A stretch of 50,243 nucleotides of DNA. Source: Thermoanaerobacterales bacterium (lineage in GTDB: Bacteria > Bacillota > Desulfotomaculia > Desulfotomaculales > JASEER01). Position numbers and translations under genes: made by a program. Below, one piece after another: positions 8,529 to 17,301 of this stretch. Positions within the stretch are counted from its first letter, which is position 1; each line of letters starts with the position of its first letter. The stretch lies in contig JASEER010000016.1 in assembly GCA_030019475.1 (NCBI GenBank), positions 1 to 50,243 of the forward strand. Reading direction: 5' to 3'. A model generated the notes under the pieces. That model was not told where the DNA came from, searched no databases, and saw only the letters and a list, made by a program, of their open reading frames with translations.

Positions 8529-8801
8529 CTAGAGCAGTAAAACCTTCGCCAGGATCAACAGGACCACTCCCGGAATTTGCAGAAGACCCGCGGTGAAGAT
8601 GGTTACGGCATTGACGGCGATGTGCAGCCCGAACAGCGTTCCCGCGAGGTTCGTCAAAACCAGGAGAACCGTGCCCACGATCGCGTATCCCAATAGACGG
8701 CCCAGATACTTGACCGGGGTGACAAAGAAGCTGCCGACCAGGTAGAGGCCCGCCAGCCCCAGCAGGCCGAGCAGGATGGTCTTCCATTCCACGGCGCCCA
8801 C
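8529..8801 (-). CDS. bofA: pro-sigmaK processing inhibitor BofA family protein
   Basis: A 90-residue, almost wholly hydrophobic protein with two or three membrane segments (about residues 8-27, 35-55 and 62-88). BofA in Bacillus sits in the forespore membrane and holds the SpoIVFB protease inactive until sigma-K is needed. The position immediately after recR, in the dnaX-ybaB-recR-bofA order, is the conserved location of bofA, which supports the call beyond the short sequence. The ATG at 8801 follows GGAGG seven bases upstream. This is one of the clearest signs that the organism forms endospores. Confidence 0.9.
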   Translation of the reverse strand: MGAVEWKTILLGLLGLAGLYLVGSFFVTPVKYLGRLLGYAIVGTVLLVLTNLAGTLFGLHIAVNAVTIFTAGLLQIPGVVLLILAKVLLL

Positions 8802-8970
8802 CTCCAGGATTTAGCTTTGTCCCATAATATGAATGACGGGACAGGCTTAGAATCCCGGCACTGGACAACCTTCCCGGGAGGATGCCCGGGCAGCCCCCAC
8901 CAAATTACGCGCCCGCAGGGCACTGATTTCGGCCGCAAGGCCGCTGGTTTCGCGCCTGCATGGTGCGCGT

Positions 8971-9567
8971 TTATACATCCCGCCGGCCCTCGATGGCCCG
9001 CGCCAGCGTACGGCCGTCGGCGTATTCCAGGTCGGCTCCCACCGGCAGGCCGTAGGCCAGCCGGGTCACCCTGACCCCCAGCGGGCGCAGCACTTTCGCC
9101 AGGTACAGGGCGGTGGCCTCCCCCTCCAGGTTGGCGTTGGTGGCCACGATGACTTCGTCGACGCCGCCTTCCCTGACCCGCGCCAGGAGGCGGTCGATGG
9201 TCAGGTTCTGCGGCCCGACGCCGTCCATCGGGGAAAGGCTGCCGTGAAGGACGTGGTACAGGCCCCGGTAGCCGTGGGCCTTCTCCAGGGCGACCAGGTC
9301 ACGCGGCTGCTCGACGACGCAGATCAGGCGCCGGTCCCGCCCCGGGTCGCGGCAAAGGGCGCAGGGGTCCTCGTCGGTGATGTTGGCGCAAACCGAGCAG
9401 CGGCCGAGCTTCTCCCGCGCCTCAAGGATGGCCTGCGCCAGGTTGGCCGCCGCCTCCGGCGGGGCGGCCACCAGGTGGAAGGCCAGGCGCTGGGCCGTCT
9501 TCGGGCCGATGCCGGGCAGCCGGGACAGTTCCTCGATCAGCCGCGCCACCGGCCGGGCGTAGTGCAT
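8971..9567 (-). CDS. recR: recombination protein RecR
   Basis: The 198-residue protein has the RecR layout. An N-terminal helix-hairpin-helix LPGIGPKTAQR lies at 17-27, a four-cysteine zinc finger at C57, C60, C69 and C72, and then a Toprim domain beginning VVEQPRD at 84-90. With RecF (also in this window) and RecO, RecR loads RecA at single-strand gaps. Length and motifs are complete. It starts with ATG at 9567, 12 bases after ybaB, in the conserved dnaX-ybaB-recR operon. About 170 bases without a gene separate it from bofA. Confidence 0.97.
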   Translation of the reverse strand: MHYARPVARLIEELSRLPGIGPKTAQRLAFHLVAAPPEAAANLAQAILEAREKLGRCSVCANITDEDPCALCRDPGRDRRLICVVEQPRDLVALEKAHGYRGLYHVLHGSLSPMDGVGPQNLTIDRLLARVREGGVDEVIVATNANLEGEATALYLAKVLRPLGVRVTRLAYGLPVGADLEYADGRTLARAIEGRRDV

Positions 9568-9579
9568 CGGCGGCCGCTC

Positions 9580-9888
9580 CTAGAAGAGGCCGGGCACCGA
9601 CAACCCGCCGGTCAGCTTACCCATCTCCTGCGCCGCCATCTCGCGCGACTGGCGCAGGGCTTCGTTCACCGCCGCCAGGACGAGGTCCTGTAGCATCTCG
9701 ACGTCCTGCGGATCCACGGCCTCCGGCTGGATGGTCACCGCCACGATTTCCTGCTTCCCGTTCGCCGTAACCTTTACCGCCCCGCCGCCGGCGGCGGCCT
9801 CCACGGTGCGCTCCCCGAGTTCCTCCTGCAATCGCGCCATGTCGGCCTGGAGCTTCTGCACCTGCTTCATCATCTTGTTGATCCCCAA
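9580..9888 (-). CDS. ybaB: YbaB/EbfC family nucleoid-associated protein
   Basis: A 102-residue DNA-binding protein of the YbaB/EbfC family, with the helical KMMKQVQKLQADMARLQEEL opening and a C-terminal helix rich in Glu and Gln. The start is decided by the ribosome binding site. A consensus AGGAGG lies eight bases before the TTG at 9888, giving MGINKMMKQ. An ATG six codons earlier, directly after the dnaX stop, would place that ribosome site inside the coding region. The family binds DNA as a dimer and is nearly always found between dnaX and recR, as here; its cellular role is poorly defined. Confidence 0.94.
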   Translation of the reverse strand: MGINKMMKQVQKLQADMARLQEELGERTVEAAAGGGAVKVTANGKQEIVAVTIQPEAVDPQDVEMLQDLVLAAVNEALRQSREMAAQEMGKLTGGLSVPGLF

Positions 9889-9906
9889 TGGCGATACCTC
9901 CTCCAT

Positions 9907-11301
9907 CTAAGCTTCCCCGGCGGCACCGTCCCCAACACACCGGACCTGCCAGGGACCGGGGGCGATCTCCGCCATAACCTGTTCCAGGAAAGCCCGGTTC
10001 TCCGGGCGGTCTACCATGTCGTGGACAAAAGAGTCGTTGAACCGCAGAACCAGGCGCCCGGGCTCGATGTGGACCGCCGCCGCCCGGGCCAAAAAGCCCC
10101 CGATCGAGGGTCTCTTTTGGCGGACGGCCGCCAGGAGCGCCGCCCAGACCTCCTCCTTCCGCCGCACGCCGCCCCCCGGCGAGGGTACGTGCCCCGGCTG
10201 TTCTTTCCCGGGTTCCCGCGCGCGCTCGGGGCCTGCCGCCTGTCCTCCCTCCTCGTCCCGGCCGCGGACCAGGCGGACCGTCGCCAGTTCCAGGGGCAGG
10301 ATCTGCCGGCCGGCCTGGCGCATCTCCTGCTCGGCGCGGGCGAACAGGGTCAGGGCGTCCAGGAGCCCTCCCTCGCCCAGGCGCGGGTAAGGGCATTGGC
10401 CGCTGTCAAGGGTTTGAAGCAGCAGTTCCCGCAGGTGGTCGGTCAACTCACGGGCGAAGATCCGCAGGTCCTTGCCGGCGGCCTCGACCCCGTGCAGGCG
10501 GTGCAGGGCCGCCCCGGCATTGCCGGCATCCAGGTCGGCCATAAAGCCGGCCAGGACCTCCTGCGTGACGGTGCCCAGGATGGCGTGAACGTCTTCCAGG
10601 CGCACGGCGCCGTCGCCCAGGGCGGCCACCTGGTCCAGGACGCCGAGGGCGTCCCGCAGGCTGCCGTCGGCGACGCGGATGATCAAGGACCAAACCCCCT
10701 CTTCCACGGTGAGCCCGGCGCCGGCGGCGATGTGCTCCAGGCGGGCCCGCATCTCCCGCGGGCCGATGCGCCGGAAGTCGAAGCGCTGGCAGCGGGAGCT
10801 GATGGTCAGGGGGATCTTGTGCGGTTCGGTAGTGGCCAGGATGAACACGACGTGCGCGGGCGGCTCCTCCAGGGTCTTCAGCAGGGCGTTGAAGGCCTCG
10901 TTGGTGAGCATGTGGACCTCGTCGATGATGTAGACCTTGTAGGGCATGGCCGCGGGCCGGAACTTGACCTTCTCCCGCAGGTCGCGCACCTCGTCCACGC
11001 CGCGGTTGGAGGCGGCGTCGATCTCCAGGAAGTCGACGGCCGTCCCCTCGTTGATGGCGCGGCAGGACGGGCACTCGTTGCAGGGCTCGGCGCCGTCATC
11101 CCGCCGGGGGCAGTTGAGGGCCTTGGCCAGGACCTTGGCCGCGCTGGTCTTGCCGGTGCCCCGCGGGCCGCAAAAAAGATAGGCGTGGGCGTGCTTGCCC
11201 AGCCGCACGGCGTTGGCCAGGGTACGGGTGACGTGTTCCTGCCCGACGATCTCGCCGAAGGTCCGCGGGCGCCAGGCACGGTAAAGGGCCTGATAACTCA
11301 T
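9907..11301 (-). CDS. dnaX: DNA polymerase III gamma/tau subunit
   Basis: The 464-residue clamp-loader ATPase has Walker A GPRGTGKT at 45-52, zinc-binding cysteines at C64, C74, C77 and C80, and Walker B IIDEVH at 125-130. A LEEPPAH sensor-1 region follows. At 464 residues it is short for a tau protein, with only about 100 residues beyond the oligomerisation domain. No A- or T-rich slippery tract suggesting programmed frameshifting is evident. ATG at 11301 follows GAGGAAGG. Upstream genes have been displaced: the SRP RNA normally next to dnaX now lies about 9.5 kb away, beyond the hdr and small-protein operons. Confidence 0.97.
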   Translation of the reverse strand: MSYQALYRAWRPRTFGEIVGQEHVTRTLANAVRLGKHAHAYLFCGPRGTGKTSAAKVLAKALNCPRRDDGAEPCNECPSCRAINEGTAVDFLEIDAASNRGVDEVRDLREKVKFRPAAMPYKVYIIDEVHMLTNEAFNALLKTLEEPPAHVVFILATTEPHKIPLTISSRCQRFDFRRIGPREMRARLEHIAAGAGLTVEEGVWSLIIRVADGSLRDALGVLDQVAALGDGAVRLEDVHAILGTVTQEVLAGFMADLDAGNAGAALHRLHGVEAAGKDLRIFARELTDHLRELLLQTLDSGQCPYPRLGEGGLLDALTLFARAEQEMRQAGRQILPLELATVRLVRGRDEEGGQAAGPERAREPGKEQPGHVPSPGGGVRRKEEVWAALLAAVRQKRPSIGGFLARAAAVHIEPGRLVLRFNDSFVHDMVDRPENRAFLEQVMAEIAPGPWQVRCVGDGAAGEA

Positions 11302-11587
11302 CCTTCCTCGTCACCTTCCCCTACAAGGTTAACATGGCCTTCCATGTCCGGTCAAGGAAGGCCGGAGCGGTCGCCGGTCGTCAGGTGTCGGAGGGTAAGA
11401 ACCTGGGGAGATGGTCAGGGGTGTTCCCCTCCACTTCCCAGTCCAGCACTCAACTTTGTACTTCGGTTGAATTGCAAACCTAAGTACAGACGGCTTTCCG
11501 ACCATCCCTGAACCTTTCCCTCTGCCCCCACTTCCCACATCCCACTTCTCGCTTCTCACTATCACCTCCCGCCTCTCACCTCTCACA
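11302..11587. repeat. CT/GA-rich intergenic repeat tract between dnaX and hdrA
   Basis: No gene is visible in these 286 bases. They hold repeated variants of CACTTCCCAC, CACTTCTC and CACCTCTCAC between about 11425 and 11600, the same low-complexity family found at 34905-35075, 35285-35335 and 45540-45650. Near 11457-11488 there is a 12-bp inverted repeat with one mismatch and an 8-base loop (TGTACTT core). Around 11368-11395 there are GGTCG/GTCGG-type repeats. The last hdrA bases run into the tract. Confidence 0.6.
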
Positions 11588-14500
11588 TCACACCTCACAC
11601 CCCAGCACCGCGTCGATCATCGCGAAGATCTGCCCGTCCTCGAACCCCTGCTGCTGGCAGGCCCCGCTCGGGCAGGCGGCGACGCAGGAACCGCAGCCGC
11701 GGCAGAGGACCTCGTGCACCACGCTGATCCCGCGCTCCCGGTCGACTTCCCGCGCCCCGTAGGGACAGACCGGGACGCAGATCCCGCAGCCGGTGCAACG
11801 CTCGGGGTCCACCGTGACGATGTTGCGCTCGCTCTCGAGCTCACCGCGGGCCAGCAGGGTCACGGCGCGCATGGCCGCCGCCTGGGCCTGGCTGATGCTC
11901 TCGGAGAGGGTCTTCGGGGCGTGGGCCATGCCGCAGAGGTATAGCCCCTCGGTGGGGAAATCCACCGGCCGGAGCTTGGCGTGGGCCTCGGCAAAGAAGC
12001 CCTCCGGTGTCAGCGGGACGCGGAACAGCCGCGCCAGCTCCTGCGCGTCCGGGCGAGGGACGACGCCCGTGCCGAGCACAACGAGGTCGGCGTCCAGGGC
12101 CAACTCCGCCTCCAGGACGGGGTCGTAGGCGCGGACAACCAGTTTCCCGTCCCCGCCCTCCGCCACGGACGGCATCCGGTCCGAGTCGTAGCGGATGAAG
12201 AGGACGCCCTTCTCCCGCGCCCGGCGGTAGTACCGCTCCTGGAAGCCGTAGGTGCGCATGTCCCGGTAGAGGACGACCACCCCGATGCGCGGGGACAGCT
12301 CCTTCAGGTGAAGGGCGTTCTTGACCGCCTGGCCGCAGCAGACCCGGCTGCAGTATGGCCGCTCCCCGTCCCGGGAGCCCACGCACTGGATCATGACCAC
12401 GCGCCCGACGCCCCGCACCCGCCCGGCGTTCAGGCGACCCTCCAGCTCGGTCTGGGTGATGACGCCCGGGTGGGCGCCGTAGAGGTACTCCCCCCGCGGG
12501 CGGTACTCGGCCGCCCCGGTGGCCAGGATGGCCACGCCGTGGGTTATCTCCCGGACCATGTCCCCCTGGCGGACCAGGGTGCGGAACCGGCCCGTGTAGC
12601 CGCCGACCGCATCCACCGTGCTCCCGGTGAGGACCTCGATCCCCGGGTGCCGCTCAACGCGAGCCGTCAGGTCGAAGAGCAGGGCCTGGGGATCGCCCCC
12701 GGCCAGGGTCCGGGCCAGCCGCAGGAGGTTGCCCCCGAGGAGCTGGTCACGCTCCACCAGCGTCACCGGGAAGCCCTGGTCGGCCAGGGCCAGGGCGGCG
12801 GTCATCCCCGCCGCGCCCCCGCCGACGACCAGGGCCCGGGGCTCGACCGGGGTCAAGCGGGTGGTCACAGGTTTCAAGAGCCGCGCCTTGCCGACCGCCA
12901 TGCGGACCAGATCCCAGCCCTTCTCGGTCGCCCGCTCCGGCTCCTGCCGGTGCACCCAGGCCACGTGCTCCCGCAGGTTCACATGCTCGTAGAGGCTCGG
13001 GTTCAGGCCGGCCTCACGCAGCCCGGACTGGAAAAGGGGGGCGTGGGTGCGGGGGGTACAGGAGGCCACCACCACGCGGTTGAGGTCCTGTTCCCGGACG
13101 CGCTCGGCGATGCGGCCGATGCTGTCCTGCGAGCAGGCGAAGAGGAACTCCTCCGTCCAGACCACGCCGGGCAGCCCGGCGGCGCGCCGGACCAACTCGG
13201 GAACATCCACGACGCTCCCGATGTTCAGCCCGCAGTGGCAGACAAAGACCCCGATCCGCGGCTCCTCCCGGCTTACGTCCCGCTCGGGCGGGTAGACCTT
13301 CCGCGCCGTCAGAGAGCCCCGGGCGGGGGCCAGCAGGCGCGAGACGTTGGCGGCGGCCGCGGAGGCCTCGACCACCGTCTCCGGGATATCCTTCGGCCCG
13401 GTGAGCACCCCGCCGGCGAAGACCCCCGGGCGGGAGGTCAGGCCGGGATATAGCTCCCAGGTCTCGGCGAACCCGTACTCGTTCAGGGCGAACCCCGCCG
13501 CCCGCGCCAGGTCGCGCACGCCGGCCGCGGGGCGCAGCCCGAGGGCCAGGACCACCAGGTCGAACTCCTCCTCCACGTACCCGCCCCCGGGGGCGTGGTA
13601 GCGCAGGAGTAGGTTACGGCTGTGCGGCGCTTCTTTGACGGTGGAGATCAGGCTCCTGACATACCGCACCCCCTGCTCCAGCGCCCGCCGGTAGTAGCCC
13701 TCGAAGCCCTTGCCGAAGGCGCGGACGTCGGCGCAGAAGACCGCGGTCTCAACCTCCGGCAGGTGCTCGGCGGCCACCACCGCCTGCTTCGCCGTGTACA
13801 TGCAGCACACCGCCGAGCAGTACTCCTGGCCCCCGGCGACATCCCGGGAGCCCACGCACTGGATGAAGGCGATCCGGCGCGGCTCCCTGCCGTCCGAGGG
13901 CCGCACCAGGTGCCCGCCGGTCGGCCCCGAGGCCGAGAGCATCCGCTCGAACTGCAGGGAGGTGACCACGTTGGGATACTGGCCGTAACCGAACTCCGGC
14001 CGCTGCCGCGGGTCGAAGAGGTCGTAGCCCGGGCTGACGATCAGGGCGCCCACCGACAGCTCGACCTCGGTGTCCCACATAAACGGGTCGATCGCCCCGG
14101 CGGTGCAGGCCTCCGTGCACTCCACGCACTCCGGGCAGTGGAGCATGTCGATGGCGAAGGCGTTGGGGACGGCCTGGGCGTAAGGGCGGAAAATGGCCTT
14201 GCGCCGGCTCAAGCCCTCGTCGAACTCGTCGACGACCTCGATCGGACAGGCCGCTTCACAGTCCCCGCACCCCTTGCACTTCTCAATATCCACGTAGCGC
14301 GCCCGCCGCCGCAGGCGTACCTTGAAGTTTCCGACCTCGCCGCGGACACTTCGCAGCTCGGTGCCGGTCAACACCGTAACGTTCGGGTGCCGGTCGCAGT
14401 CCACCAGGCGGGGAGCCAGCGTGCACATCGAACAGTCGTTGGTGGGGAAGGTCTTGTCAAGCTGGGCCATCCGGCCCCCGATGGCGGGCTGACGCTCCAC

Positions 14501-14617
14501 CAGGTAGACCTTCAGACCGGCGTCACCGAGGTCCAGGGCGGCCTGGATGCCGCCCACCCCGGCGCCGATGACCATGGCCGCGCCGACCACCGGCGCCTCT
14601 CCGTTACCACGCGCCAT
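11588..14617 (-). CDS. hdrA: double-module HdrA-like FAD/iron-sulfur protein
   Basis: The 1009-residue protein is an enlarged HdrA of the heterodisulfide-reductase type, which in anaerobes bifurcates or confurcates electrons through FAD. Module 1 has a Rossmann FAD motif GAGVGG at 18-23 with a 4Fe-4S set at C114-C124 and further cysteines at 161-171. Then CVGSRD near 254 and the HdrA-specific CHCGLNIG at 460-467 and CTPRTHAPLF from 520. Module 2 has GGGAAG at 599-604, a second CVGSRD at 745-750 and a C-terminal pair of ferredoxin motifs at C941-C952 and C972-C983. The ATG at 14617 follows GAGGAGG. It is the last gene of hdrCBA. No hydrogenase or Flx partner genes are nearby, so the electron donor and acceptor are unknown. 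Confidence 0.92.
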   Translation of the reverse strand: MARGNGEAPVVGAAMVIGAGVGGIQAALDLGDAGLKVYLVERQPAIGGRMAQLDKTFPTNDCSMCTLAPRLVDCDRHPNVTVLTGTELRSVRGEVGNFKVRLRRRARYVDIEKCKGCGDCEAACPIEVVDEFDEGLSRRKAIFRPYAQAVPNAFAIDMLHCPECVECTEACTAGAIDPFMWDTEVELSVGALIVSPGYDLFDPRQRPEFGYGQYPNVVTSLQFERMLSASGPTGGHLVRPSDGREPRRIAFIQCVGSRDVAGGQEYCSAVCCMYTAKQAVVAAEHLPEVETAVFCADVRAFGKGFEGYYRRALEQGVRYVRSLISTVKEAPHSRNLLLRYHAPGGGYVEEEFDLVVLALGLRPAAGVRDLARAAGFALNEYGFAETWELYPGLTSRPGVFAGGVLTGPKDIPETVVEASAAAANVSRLLAPARGSLTARKVYPPERDVSREEPRIGVFVCHCGLNIGSVVDVPELVRRAAGLPGVVWTEEFLFACSQDSIGRIAERVREQDLNRVVVASCTPRTHAPLFQSGLREAGLNPSLYEHVNLREHVAWVHRQEPERATEKGWDLVRMAVGKARLLKPVTTRLTPVEPRALVVGGGAAGMTAALALADQGFPVTLVERDQLLGGNLLRLARTLAGGDPQALLFDLTARVERHPGIEVLTGSTVDAVGGYTGRFRTLVRQGDMVREITHGVAILATGAAEYRPRGEYLYGAHPGVITQTELEGRLNAGRVRGVGRVVMIQCVGSRDGERPYCSRVCCGQAVKNALHLKELSPRIGVVVLYRDMRTYGFQERYYRRAREKGVLFIRYDSDRMPSVAEGGDGKLVVRAYDPVLEAELALDADLVVLGTGVVPRPDAQELARLFRVPLTPEGFFAEAHAKLRPVDFPTEGLYLCGMAHAPKTLSESISQAQAAAMRAVTLLARGELESERNIVTVDPERCTGCGICVPVCPYGAREVDRERGISVVHEVLCRGCGSCVAACPSGACQQQGFEDGQIFAMIDAVLGCEV

Positions 14618-14635
14618 GGTTTCAGCCTCCTCGTT

Positions 14636-15487
14636 TCAGTCGATCAGGGACAGGCTTCGCAGCAGACCGAAGGGGTCGACGAGGTGACGTCCGAGCCAGG
14701 AGCGCGCCCCGTCAAGGCCGAAGGCCAGACCCATCAACTCGGTGAAATAAAAACAGGGCGCCCCTTGGGAGGTGGGGCGCTGCATCTCCAGGTTCGTCTG
14801 GCACAGGGGGCAGGCGGTCACCAGGGCGTCCGCCCCCGCTTCCCCGGCCCTCGCCAGGAGCCTGGCCACCAGCCCCCGGGAAACGTCCGGGTTCGTGATG
14901 GCCTGGCTGGCCCCGCAGCAGTCGGTCTTAAAGGACCAGGGGATGACTTCGGCCCCCAGGCGGCGCATGAGGTCGTCGAGCCAGACGGGGTCCTCCGGGC
15001 GCTCGACGCCGGTGACCTCGCGCGGGCGCACCAGGAGGCAGCCGTAGTAACAGGCCACCTTCAACCCGGTCAGCGGGCGTTTGACCCGCTCCTCGACGGC
15101 CGAAAGTCCCACCCGCTTGACCATCGCCTCCAGCAGGGAGAGGACGGTCACCCGTCCCCCGAAGGGTGCGCCGACCGCCTCCTCCAATTCCCTGGCCGCG
15201 GAACCGCCGCGGCGCAGGGTGTGCTCGGCCGTGCGCAGGCGGCTGTAACAGGCCGCGCAGGGCGTCACCAGGTCCAGGCCCGCGTTTTCCGCGAGGACCA
15301 GGTTGCGCGCCGGGAGGGCGAGGGCCAGCAGCCGGTTCAGGTTGTGGGCCGAAGTGGCCCCGCAGCAGTTCCAGTCCGCCAGGTCGGCAAGCTCGACGTC
15401 CAGGGCGGCGCAGACGGTACGCGCCGAGGCGTCATATTCCTTTGCCGTGGCTTCCAGCGAGCACCCCGGGTAGTAGGACAGCTTCAT
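14636..15487 (-). CDS. hdrB: heterodisulfide reductase subunit B-like CCG-domain protein
   Basis: A 283-residue protein with two CCG (DUF224-type) domains. The first has C9, NCCGA at C41-C42 and PCAAC at C77-C80. The second has CYYGC at C146-C150, DCCGA at C190-C191 and CPLC at C226-C229. In HdrB these cysteines bind two noncubane [4Fe-4S] clusters that cleave or form a disulfide. The MKLSYYPGCSL opening is typical, so the ATG at 15487 is secure even though it lies 56 bases inside hdrC, which implies tight coupling. The natural substrate is unknown, since methanogens' CoM-S-S-CoB is not expected here. Confidence 0.93.
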   Translation of the reverse strand: MKLSYYPGCSLEATAKEYDASARTVCAALDVELADLADWNCCGATSAHNLNRLLALALPARNLVLAENAGLDLVTPCAACYSRLRTAEHTLRRGGSAARELEEAVGAPFGGRVTVLSLLEAMVKRVGLSAVEERVKRPLTGLKVACYYGCLLVRPREVTGVERPEDPVWLDDLMRRLGAEVIPWSFKTDCCGASQAITNPDVSRGLVARLLARAGEAGADALVTACPLCQTNLEMQRPTSQGAPCFYFTELMGLAFGLDGARSWLGRHLVDPFGLLRSLSLID

Positions 15488-16061
15488 GACGGGTCACCCC
15501 TTCCCCTGACGCCAGGGCCCGGCTGAAGATGCGCTCGATCTCCTCCTGCCGCCGGATACGGCTGCCTAGCAGCGGGAACTTGCCCTTGCGGAAGAGGCGC
15601 AGGCCCAGGCCGAAATCGGCCATCAGCCGGTGCGTCTTCAGCTTGTAGCGGGCCAGGACCGCGGCCTCATGCACCCGCCCCATCCGGCGGACCCCGTCCA
15701 TGAACATCTGGTGGAACAAAGGGCCCTGCTCCGGGACGGCCAGCTTCTCGGCGACGGCCATCTCCTTCAGGCCGTCCATCACGGCGGCGATGTTGATGCC
15801 GTTCGGGCAGCGGGCGCCGCAGGCCTGGCAGGACGAGCAGACCCAGATCGCGCGGCTTCGCAGCACCTGCTCCCGCAGGCCGAACTGGACCATCCGCAGG
15901 ATCTGGTTCGGGCGGTAGTCGGTGTACTCCGCGACCAGGCAGCCGGAGGCGCACTTGGCACACTGGTAGCAGCGCTCGATCGGCTGGCCCGTACGGCGTC
16001 TGACCTCGTCGGCGAACCGGCCGGCGGTGTCGACGGCAAGCGGACCGGACACCTCGGACAT
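15432..16061 (-). CDS. hdrC: heterodisulfide reductase subunit C-like ferredoxin protein
   Basis: The 209-residue protein has two [4Fe-4S] motifs, C31-x2-C-x2-C-x3-C41 and C75-x2-C-x2-C-x3-C85, the second ending in CPNGI, followed by a helical C-terminal half. HdrC passes electrons between HdrA and HdrB. I place the start at the ATG at 16061, which has GGAGAG eight bases upstream. A GTG three codons earlier sits too close to that site. It opens the hdrCBA operon. The C-terminal 18 residues are encoded in the hdrB overlap. The promoter must lie in the 16070-16240 region, where only weak candidates are visible. Confidence 0.92.
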   Translation of the reverse strand: MSEVSGPLAVDTAGRFADEVRRRTGQPIERCYQCAKCASGCLVAEYTDYRPNQILRMVQFGLREQVLRSRAIWVCSSCQACGARCPNGINIAAVMDGLKEMAVAEKLAVPEQGPLFHQMFMDGVRRMGRVHEAAVLARYKLKTHRLMADFGLGLRLFRKGKFPLLGSRIRRQEEIERIFSRALASGEGVTRHEAVLLPGVLAGSHGKGI

Positions 16062-16070
16062 CGTCCCCAC

Positions 16071-16413
16071 TCTCCTTTAAGGCAGTCTTTTAGTAAGCCG
16101 TTACCTTCCTACCTATGGGCGGGGGTCCTGGGTCTGGCGGTGTGTCCGCAATGTGTGGGTTGGCAAATGTAGCTGAGAAATATTGAGGAAACAGTGGGAA
16201 AAGTCATAATATTGGCACAATAGACGGGGCAGAAAAGCCGGTATCCGCGGATACCGGTACCCAGGACCTCCGGATGCAGCCTTTTGTTACTTCATCAATA
16301 GCACCGCGCGGACCGGCGGGCAACACCGCCCCGGCGAGCGGTCGAAAACCCCTCGCCAGCAGTTCCATAACCTGTGAAACTTATCCCAATACGGGACAAG
16401 GGCATAGAGCCCG
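16071..16413. other. long intergenic region upstream of hdrC
   Basis: No gene is recognisable in these bases, which separate hdrC from the end of the upstream lipoprotein operon. On the minus strand an AT-rich stretch reading CAATATTATGAC near 16205-16217 could hold a -10 box, but no convincing -35 accompanies it. A 20-base perfect palindrome (16238-16257) lies about 25 bases upstream of that stretch. Confidence 0.5.
16238..16257. promoter_or_regulatory. 20-base perfect palindrome upstream of hdrCBA
   Basis: The ten-base arm CCGGTATCCG is followed directly by its exact reverse complement, so the site is fully symmetric with no spacer. On the minus strand it is followed by CTTTTCT. It could be an operator for a dimeric regulator of hdrCBA, since it lies just upstream of the only AT-rich promoter-like stretch. 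It could also be a weak terminator for the lipoprotein operon upstream, but a better terminator already exists at 16414-16438, so the operator reading is preferred. Confidence 0.45.
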
Positions 16414-16438
16414 AGAAAAGGCCCCGCCTAAGCGGGGC
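16414..16438 (-). terminator. intrinsic terminator after the small-protein/lipoprotein operon
   Basis: On the minus strand GCCCCGC, a four-base loop and GCGGGGC form a 7-bp GC stem, followed by CTTTTCTC. It lies about 130 bases after the stop of the 212-residue lipoprotein gene and would end that operon. Confidence 0.7.
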
Positions 16439-16565
16439 GCGGTGTACCGGCAAGCGGCGCCGCAGACACGCAACACGCCTGGAAGAGGGCTTAGACAATT
16501 CTCTTGGCGGTCCGGGCCTTTGACTGGTATCTCCCGGCGCCGGGAAGGGCAGCGGTCGCAAAGCG

Positions 16566-17204
16566 TCAGGGCATAGTGAAAACAACCTCCGAATTGGAAC
16601 CCAGGGCTTCGAGTTTCTTAACACCCTTCCAAGACCCATCATAAATGACTAAATAGCAGCCGTCGGTGACCTCTGCTTCTCTGGTCTCGCCATTAACGTA
16701 GGTGATCTTAACTGTCTTGATGTCTGGATCGTAGACTTGCCCATATGTTACGACGTATGGTTTCTCCAGGCCTGAGCTGGCTTCTGCGCCCCCGCTTGAC
16801 AGGGAGATGACCCCATCTATCGGCTCGGCAACGCCTCCGCCGCCGCCCCTGAGCACAACCCTGCCGTTCTTCAGTTGGAACAACTTATAGTTCAAGAAGC
16901 GAGTGCCGCCTACGTCGTAACAGTAAAGGGCCACATATCCCTCCCTAAAAGGTGCGGTTGTTAAGACCCGCAAATTAAGACGGTCACCCGCCGGCAAATC
17001 CTCCTTAATCAAGGCCTCACGAACCAAGTCTCTGTCTACAGGGGACGATGGACTTTCAGAGCAGCAACCTGTGATCAGCGCCGCTGCGAAGATGAAGAGT
17101 AAAGCTACGGCCGTGAACCGGCATTGCCGTCCATGGCCGATCATCATAAGGTTTGTGAAGATTGCCGGTAAGGCGTGCAGGCCTCGGAGCCCCATACGAT
17201 TCAA
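16566..17204 (-). CDS. putative lipoprotein, unknown family
   Basis: A 212-residue secreted protein with a hydrophobic segment at about 31-46 ending in the lipobox LITGC (C47), so it is predicted to be lipid-anchored outside the membrane. The mature part is mixed alpha/beta with a glycine run VVLRGGGGG near residue 120, and I recognise no domain. The start is uncertain: TTG at 17204 has GGGGG six bases upstream, and ATGs lie at 17195 and 17147 (MMIGHG, nearest the signal peptide). It is about 100 bases after the 49-residue membrane protein gene and before a clear terminator, so I read it as the last gene of the small-protein operon. Confidence 0.7.
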   Translation of the reverse strand: MNRMGLRGLHALPAIFTNLMMIGHGRQCRFTAVALLFIFAAALITGCCSESPSSPVDRDLVREALIKEDLPAGDRLNLRVLTTAPFREGYVALYCYDVGGTRFLNYKLFQLKNGRVVLRGGGGGVAEPIDGVISLSSGGAEASSGLEKPYVVTYGQVYDPDIKTVKITYVNGETREAEVTDGCYLVIYDGSWKGVKKLEALGSNSEVVFTMP

Positions 17205-17301
17205 GGAGAACCCCCTTTCAAAGAGACAGCCTCTCTAACGGCTGTGCTTCACTCCTGACAGCTAAACGCAACCCGGCTTCCATGTCCATACTTATCGCCT
17301 G

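Noticed and set aside
8428-8868. 146-codon frame over bofA
   Set aside because: bofA lies in another frame with a good ribosome site, membrane composition and conserved position.
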